Shown here: in pieces, positions 43,484 to 47,983 of the stretch
How the letters are laid out: every line of letters begins with the position of its first letter
Numbering within the stretch: the first letter of the stretch is position 1
Source of the DNA: Armatimonadia bacterium
GTDB taxonomy: Bacteria > Armatimonadota > Zipacnadia > Zipacnadales > JABUFB01
Assembly (NCBI GenBank): GCA_039679385.1
Contig: JBDKVB010000051.1
Span: forward strand, 1-47,983
Reading direction: 5' to 3'
Length of the DNA stretch: 47,983 bases
Translations under genes and position numbers: made by a program
Notes under the pieces: model-generated
What the model was told of the DNA's origin: nothing
The model's input: only the letters and a program-made list of their open reading frames with translations
Database searches by the model: none

Positions 43484-44572
43484 CTATTCGCCGCCGGTCG
43501 CCCCTGCCCCGGCGAAGGTCGTCGGTCCCACCTCCAGGATGTTGGGATCGTCGCGCAGCAACGCCCGTACCGAATGGGCTGCGGGAAGGAAGCGCGGGCT
43601 GTCGGGTGCGAGGCCAAGGACCTCGGTGACCAGCTCAAGGACGGTCACCGGCTGCGTACTGACGTTCATGATCTCGTAGACGAGGGCCAGGTTGTCGTCG
43701 TCGATGAAGTACCCCGGGTGATCCGGCGGCAGCTCCTCGGCGAGTAACTCGTCAAGATTGGGTCCCGCTGCCTTCTCCGTAGTTGTGGCCTGCTTGTTCA
43801 GCAACTCCAGCGCGGCCTTGATGCCGGCCCGGACATCGCCGGGGATCCAGTACAGCCCCGGCTCGGCGTAGAGGCGCTCCTCGGCGAGCATCTCTCGCAG
43901 CAGTTCCAGCGGGTCGAAGTCGGCCGGATGCAGGCGGTAGACGAAGAAGCCCAGGATCTTGTTGCTGATGGGCCGGCGGGCGGCCCGGACCAGGTTGACC
44001 GCGGTCTCGAGGCAGTCGGCTCCACGCAGACCTTCGGCGGTGCAGCCGGACCGCAAGGCAGCGATCTCCTCGTTGCCGTCGAGGTCGCAGTAGAAGAGCA
44101 CGTCGTCCTCGTTATCGCCCTCAGGGAACAGCAGCCAGGAGCGCGGAACCAGCCTGCCGTCGACCTCGCAAAACACCTCGGCCTTGCGGACGAGGCGGCT
44201 GAGGAGCTCGGTGTAGTAGGCGCTGTCACGGCCGCCAAGGCTAGCCATGAAGTCGGCGACCTCAGGGATCGGGATCGGGCGTCCCAGGTCGGCGATGAGC
44301 GTTTCCACGGAGCGGTTGAAGTTGCTGCCGGTGAGGATGCCCCGGGCCAGGAGGTCGAACTTGCCCTGCTGCACTGAGAAGCGTGGGTCCTGTTCCAGCA
44401 CACCACGAGCGGCCTGCGGAGCGACGTGCAAGGATTCGGGAAGAGCCCGGAGCACAATGCAGCCGGGTGTCGGTCCCGGCCTGCGCAGCATCACTTCGAA
44501 CAAAGCGTCGCCAAGGGTGCGACGTGCGTAGTCAGCTGGTGTCAAGGTCACGGGTGTTTCCTCGCGGCTCAT
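43484..44572 (-). CDS. Unknown protein with several winged-helix-like units
   Basis: A 362-residue soluble protein that I do not recognise. It shows about four units with a helix-helix-strand-strand pattern like HARE/winged-helix domains: residues 18-77 (ALFEVMLRRPG to FDLLARG), 88-152 (SVETLIADLGRPIPIPEVAD to WLLFP), 190-250 (AVNLVRAARRPISNKILGFF to YWIPGD) and 315-355 (TVLELVTEVLGLA to ILEVGPTTF). Between the second and third is an acidic stretch (EGDNEDDVLFYCDLDGNEE). Similar units occur in RNA polymerase delta and in DNA- or RNA-binding adaptors. It lies between rimO and gltX on the same strand with short gaps, so a role in translation or gene expression is a fair guess only. Confidence 0.7.
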   Translation of the reverse strand: MSREETPVTLTPADYARRTLGDALFEVMLRRPGPTPGCIVLRALPESLHVAPQAARGVLEQDPRFSVQQGKFDLLARGILTGSNFNRSVETLIADLGRPIPIPEVADFMASLGGRDSAYYTELLSRLVRKAEVFCEVDGRLVPRSWLLFPEGDNEDDVLFYCDLDGNEEIAALRSGCTAEGLRGADCLETAVNLVRAARRPISNKILGFFVYRLHPADFDPLELLREMLAEERLYAEPGLYWIPGDVRAGIKAALELLNKQATTTEKAAGPNLDELLAEELPPDHPGYFIDDDNLALVYEIMNVSTQPVTVLELVTEVLGLAPDSPRFLPAAHSVRALLRDDPNILEVGPTTFAGAGATGGE

Positions 44573-44587
44573 AAGGATCTCGGGCGG

Positions 44588-45955
44588 TCAGGGGTCCCGC
44601 CGCAGGTCATTGCGGGGAAGGTCTATTCTCCCTCGGAGATCATGGACCTCCGCCGCAGTGATCTGGACGTCGGCGAACTCACCGGGTTCGAGAACGAGGT
44701 CTGCCGCCGGCAGAGTCACCTTGACTTCCCCGTCAATCTCTGGTGCGTCACGGTAGGTGCGGCCACGCCAGATGGTTCTCTCCAGGGGCTCCTCAAGCAG
44801 CACCTTCATAGTGCGGCCGACAAAGCGCTGGTTGATCTCCAGCGAGAGAGTTTCCTGCACTCGCATCAGCTCATCAAGGCGCTCGTCGGCAACCTCCAGC
44901 GGAACCTGGTCGGGCAGCGTCGCCGCACGGGTGCCGGTTTCCGGCCAGTAGCGGAACACGGAGAGCCGGTCCAGTCGCGCCTGGGTGATGAAGTCCAGGA
45001 GCAACTCGAAGTCGCGGTCGGTCTCACCGGGGAAGCCAACGATGAAGGTGGTGCGTACAGTCGCCTGGGGGTTGTGGCGACGCAGGCTCTCCACCAGCTT
45101 CAGGTAGGTCTCGGCATCGCCCTTGCGGCCCATGGCTCGCAGCACGGACTGTGAAGCGTGCTGCAAGGGGATGTCGAAGTAGGGGAGGACCGGCCCGGCT
45201 CCACACATCGCGGCGATCGTATCCTCATCCAGACTGTCAGGGTGCAGGTAGAGCATTCGCAGCCAGCCGTCGTAGGGCACTTGCTGCAGGTCTGATAGCA
45301 GGTAGGCCAGCCTGAGGCGCGGCTCCAGGTCCTTGCCGTAGGCGCTGGTATCCTGGGCGATCAGGCAGACCTCACGCGCCCCGGAGTCGACGAGGTGCTC
45401 AAACTGGCTACGCAGGGCCGGGACAGCAACGCTGCGATAGCGGCCTCGAAGCTGAGGGATCGTGCAGAAGGCGCAGCGGTGATTGCAGCCATCTGCTATC
45501 TTCAGATAGGCCAGCCAGGAGGGCCCTGTCAGGACTCGCGGGGACGAACCATCATAGACGTAACTGAGGGGCGCGTCAACAAAGGCGCGGCGTCCGGCCA
45601 GGGCGCCCTCGACGGCCTCCACGATCGACGGCACCGCCCCAACTCCGACAAAGGCGTCGACCTCGGGCAGCTCGTCAAGGAGCGTCTCCTTGTGGCGCTC
45701 GGCAAGACATCCGGCGCAGATCAGGGCACGGCACTTGTCCCTCTTCAACTCCGCGAGGTCGAGGAGAGCATCGATGGCCTCCTCCTGCGCGGGCTCGATG
45801 AAGGCGCAGGTGTTGACGATGATGACCTCGGCCTGCTCTACCTCTTCGACGATCTCATAGCCTGCCTGCTGCAGCAGTCCGAGCATGGCCTGGGAATCGA
45901 CGAGGTTCTTGGGGCATCCGAGAGAGACGAGAGCGACAGTGGCCTTGGCGGGCAT
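44588..45955 (-). CDS. rimO: Ribosomal protein S12 methylthiotransferase
   Basis: A 455-residue radical SAM enzyme that methylthiolates Asp88/89 of ribosomal protein S12. The N-terminal UPF0004 domain has SLGCPKNLVDS and two further Cys (VNTCAFI and ICAGCLAERH); the radical SAM motif is CNHRCAFC in DGCNHRCAFCTIPQLRG; a TRAM domain ends the protein (FVGRTMKVLLEEPLE onwards). VDSQAMLG distinguishes it from MiaB. The start codon at 45955 is followed by a short non-conserved MPAKAT. Confidence 0.96.
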   Translation of the reverse strand: MPAKATVALVSLGCPKNLVDSQAMLGLLQQAGYEIVEEVEQAEVIIVNTCAFIEPAQEEAIDALLDLAELKRDKCRALICAGCLAERHKETLLDELPEVDAFVGVGAVPSIVEAVEGALAGRRAFVDAPLSYVYDGSSPRVLTGPSWLAYLKIADGCNHRCAFCTIPQLRGRYRSVAVPALRSQFEHLVDSGAREVCLIAQDTSAYGKDLEPRLRLAYLLSDLQQVPYDGWLRMLYLHPDSLDEDTIAAMCGAGPVLPYFDIPLQHASQSVLRAMGRKGDAETYLKLVESLRRHNPQATVRTTFIVGFPGETDRDFELLLDFITQARLDRLSVFRYWPETGTRAATLPDQVPLEVADERLDELMRVQETLSLEINQRFVGRTMKVLLEEPLERTIWRGRTYRDAPEIDGEVKVTLPAADLVLEPGEFADVQITAAEVHDLRGRIDLPRNDLRRDP

Positions 45956-46027
45956 GAGTGGGGTATCCAGGTTGGGGCAGGAATGGGCCGACTGATTGAT
46001 GGGACTGCGGGTGATCGTGGTGAGGCC

Positions 46028-46657
46028 TCAGGGGCGGGAAGCAACCAGGGTCCACACCAGTTCACCGATCTGGTAGAGCGTTACGGCAAGACCTTGTTGA
46101 CCGAACATGCGCGGGAAGGAGGAGAGCAGCGGGTGGTACTCCTCCTCCACCTCAGGGATACGCTGGATGACCTGCTGTCTGTGGGCGGCATCCTGAAACA
46201 TCGTGTCCGCGACCAGGATGCGACCGCCGGGGGCCAGGACGCGAGTCATCTCACGGACGGCCGCCTGCTTGGCCTCGTCATCCAGATGGTGGATGGCGTA
46301 GGCGGCGACGACGATATCCGCAGACTCGCTCGCGACCGGCAGCGAGAGGAAGGGATCGTCGACCAGGCTCACGGTGTACTTGCCCGGCCAGCGCACAACC
46401 TTCTCCTTCGCCTGGGCGAGCATCCGGCGCGAAGGATCAAAACCGAGGACACGACAGCCCACTTCCAGAAACGGGAGGGCGGAGTTGCCGGTTCCCGTGC
46501 CGATGTCGACAACCGTCTCGCCGGGACGCGCTTGGGACAGCCTGGCGAGGCTCCCTATCGCCGCGTCATAGCACAGCCGTGCCTTGTGCCGAATCCGAGT
46601 GTCGTACTCGTCGACCCAGTCGTAGGTGTCGAAATCCCAGCGTTTTGACTCGCCCAT
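46028..46657 (-). CDS. Class I SAM-dependent methyltransferase (YrrT/UbiE-like)
   Basis: A 209-residue methyltransferase with motif I VVDIGTGTGNSALPFL, motif post-I VLGFDPS, and AYAIHHLDDEAKQAAVREMTRVLAPGGRILVAD as the later motifs. The N-terminal WVDEYDTRIR resembles the YrrT and UbiE start. Substrate unknown. ATG 46657 is preferred, with AGGAGG upstream; the open frame further upstream overlaps the DNA methyltransferase gene, which ends 35 bases earlier. Confidence 0.85.
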   Translation of the reverse strand: MGESKRWDFDTYDWVDEYDTRIRHKARLCYDAAIGSLARLSQARPGETVVDIGTGTGNSALPFLEVGCRVLGFDPSRRMLAQAKEKVVRWPGKYTVSLVDDPFLSLPVASESADIVVAAYAIHHLDDEAKQAAVREMTRVLAPGGRILVADTMFQDAAHRQQVIQRIPEVEEEYHPLLSSFPRMFGQQGLAVTLYQIGELVWTLVASRP

Positions 46658-46692
46658 CCAGTGGTCGGCCTCCTCAGCGCAGCCTCGGTCGG

Positions 46693-47673
46693 TCAGGGCC
46701 TGGTGTTCTGGAAGATCAGGCAGTAGTGGTGGTGGTAGTTGGGCACGAAGACCTTCGGGAAACCCCAGATTCCGAGCGGCTTGCTGTCCTGACACCAGAT
46801 GCGCTCGCCCTGGAAGCTGAGGGTCTGGCTGATGCGCCGGGCCAGGTCCCAGGCCAGGGGCTTCACTTCGCCCTCGGGCGCGCGGCAGTTCTGAACCACG
46901 CAGACGAGGTACTTGCGGGGCTTCAGAAGTCGGGCGCAGGAGTCGAAGACGCGGCCCAGAGACTCGATGAAGTCCTCGTAGGACTCCACGTTCCCCAGGT
47001 CCTCCTCGGCGTTGCTATAGTGCGTGTCGAGTCCGCGTCGGGCTCGCCGCTTCTGGGCTGACAAGACTCCGCCGCGACTGGTGTGCAGCATGTTCCAGTA
47101 GGGCGGCGAGGTGATAACGAAGTCAAATCGCGGCAGGCCGTGCGAGTGGTTCTCGGGACCGGAGCCCTGATGCCAGAAGTCCGGGGTCGCGATCTGCCGG
47201 GAGTCGCCCTCGATGACGCGCACTCGGTGATCAGGGCTCAGGGCCTGGAGGCGTGCAGCAGTGACCCGGGCATACTTGGGCGACAACTCGACGCCGACAC
47301 CGCGGCGACCCGTCTCCAGGCAACTGACGAGCGTCGCACCGCTCCCGCAGAAGGGGTCGAGCACCCAGCCGTCATGCTGGGTGAAGAACTCCAGGAACTG
47401 CGCGACCATCTCTTCCGGGAAACGCGCGGGATGGAACTCGGTGTCCCGGTTGCGGCGGTAGCGTCGCGAGTCACATACGAACCAGGACTTGGTGGCTTTG
47501 ATCCACTCTCTGCCGGTGAGGTCGTTGAGGTCGCCACGATTCGGCGGCGACGGGGCCGACTCTGCGGGCTGTGGTTTTGGGGTGGTCGGCTCAAACATGG
47601 GAAGAGCCAGGGCGCCGGGCGGCGACGGGACTAACTCTGCAGGTTGTGGTTTTGGAGTGGTCGGTTTGGGCAT
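46693..47673 (-). CDS. Site-specific DNA methyltransferase (N4-cytosine/N6-adenine type)
   Basis: A 326-residue amino-methyltransferase. HPARFPEEM, then SAM-binding DPFCGSGATL (106-115), then the catalytic TSPPYW (188-193) give the order of N6_N4-MTases with motif I before motif IV. The N-terminal 45 residues are a Pro-rich tandem repeat: PTTPKPQPAE occurs at residues 4-13 and 29-38. No restriction enzyme gene is in the window, so it may be an orphan or have its partner outside. Later starts, such as the Met at residue 26, would remove one repeat. Confidence 0.87.
   Translation of the reverse strand: MPKPTTPKPQPAELVPSPPGALALPMFEPTTPKPQPAESAPSPPNRGDLNDLTGREWIKATKSWFVCDSRRYRRNRDTEFHPARFPEEMVAQFLEFFTQHDGWVLDPFCGSGATLVSCLETGRRGVGVELSPKYARVTAARLQALSPDHRVRVIEGDSRQIATPDFWHQGSGPENHSHGLPRFDFVITSPPYWNMLHTSRGGVLSAQKRRARRGLDTHYSNAEEDLGNVESYEDFIESLGRVFDSCARLLKPRKYLVCVVQNCRAPEGEVKPLAWDLARRISQTLSFQGERIWCQDSKPLGIWGFPKVFVPNYHHHYCLIFQNTRP
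47560..47664. repeat. 75-base tandem duplication inside the DNA methyltransferase gene
   Basis: A 30-base core starting CTCTGC occurs at 47560-47589 and 47635-47664 with four differences, and the similarity extends upstream over GGCGGCGACGGG. The period of 75 bases keeps the frame and gives the repeated Pro-rich N-terminus. Confidence 0.85.
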
Positions 47674-47983
47674 CGGGAGCGTCAGGACCTCGGCGAGCGA
47701 CTGGAGACGGTGAGTACACCTCGGCTCTCGGGATTGTAGACGCAGCAGGCAGTTGTGGCAAGGGGCGGCCCAACGTCACCTCACCCTTGCCTGCGCTCCT
47801 CACGGCAGAGAGGCGAAACGGCAAGGGCAACGGCACCTCACCCCGGCCTTCGGCCTCCCCTCAATGAAATGGCCTGTCAAGAGGGCGGGGCGAGCGGGTG
47901 TGTCCCTAGCCGTGAGACGTGCGTCCATCGCCGTTGGCCATGTGTATACATGGCCACGGATTTGCGGTTACGCCTTTGGCGGC
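47674..47983. other. 310-base intergenic region with two repeat copies and an inverted repeat
   Basis: No gene is supported. Two related units, at about 47757-47786 and 47820-47843, share CAACG-CACCTCACCC and match the repeat at 159-182. At 47935-47956 TGGCCATGT and ACATGGCCA form a perfect inverted repeat with a four-base loop (GTAT), which could be an operator or hairpin. A short open frame reads in from the right edge on the minus strand, but is too short to identify. Confidence 0.6.

Noticed and set aside
47880-47983. Minus-strand partial gene entering from the right edge
   Set aside because: Two frames stay open for 25-34 codons but neither translation matches a family I know, and the stretch contains the inverted repeat.

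Overview
The window is high-GC bacterial chromosome. The type II pseudopilin at 33610-34284 begins with a processed leader followed by [15 protein letters not shown], a stretch I associate with Armatimonadota, and the mix of CBM9/DUF4091 carbohydrate proteins, F5/8C-cytochrome fusions and H-X9-DG pilins fits that phylum. The assignment is an inference from protein style; no rRNA is present.

Layout. 1-104: tail of an IS110-family transposase, next to a short intergenic repeat that recurs at the right end. 278-2553 (-): a sulfatase-like phospho/sulfohydrolase translationally coupled to a diacylglycerol-kinase-like lipid kinase. 2645-5640 (+): zinc-ribbon membrane protein, proA, proB. 5694-11227 (+): two secreted carbohydrate-active proteins, the first broken by a 1-base frameshift. 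11389-12144 (+): amidohydrolase. 12340-17186 (+): a six-gene ubiquitin-like conjugation operon (membrane serine protease, Ubl, E1, JAMM-TM-LysM, second JAMM, E2) behind its own promoter. 17302-18332 (+): Flp-type pilin, tRNA-Ala(CGC) and Hsp20, each with its own signals. 18465-20767 (-): murA-mreB. 21144-28735 (-): complete F1Fo ATP synthase operon (atpZIBEFHAGDC). 28903-30550 (+): divergent GntR regulator and a universal stress protein. 30610-34284 (-): cytochrome/F5-8C protein and pseudopilin. 34523-35579 (+): acetyltransferase and half-size EamA transporter. 35587-40019 (-): rsmI, split NAD synthetase (synthetase plus nitrilase-like glutaminase), SurA/PpiC-like foldase. 40122-41462 (-): thiC behind a TPP riboswitch. 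41868-47673 (-): gltX, an unknown protein built of winged-helix-like units, rimO, a SAM methyltransferase and a DNA methyltransferase.

The most interesting region is 12340-17186. It has every part of a eukaryote-like Ubl pathway except a recognisable E3: a beta-grasp Ubl ending in a bare glycine, an E1 with a C-terminal zinc ribbon, an E2 with HPN and a catalytic Cys, and two intact JAMM deconjugase domains. Two of the six proteins are predicted membrane proteins of opposite topology: an HtrA-like protease whose catalytic domain is outside and whose short tail is inside, and a JAMM protein whose peptidase is inside and whose LysM is outside. The protease tail and the soluble JAMM protein share a near-identical peptide (DLSDV-D/E-I) written with different codons, and the other partners carry similar acidic beta-strand-like peptides near their termini. 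The picture suggested is a Ubl pathway attached to the cell envelope.

The remaining genes are mostly housekeeping (proline, peptidoglycan, ATP synthesis, NAD, thiamine, translation). No CRISPR array, rRNA or intact insertion sequence was seen.
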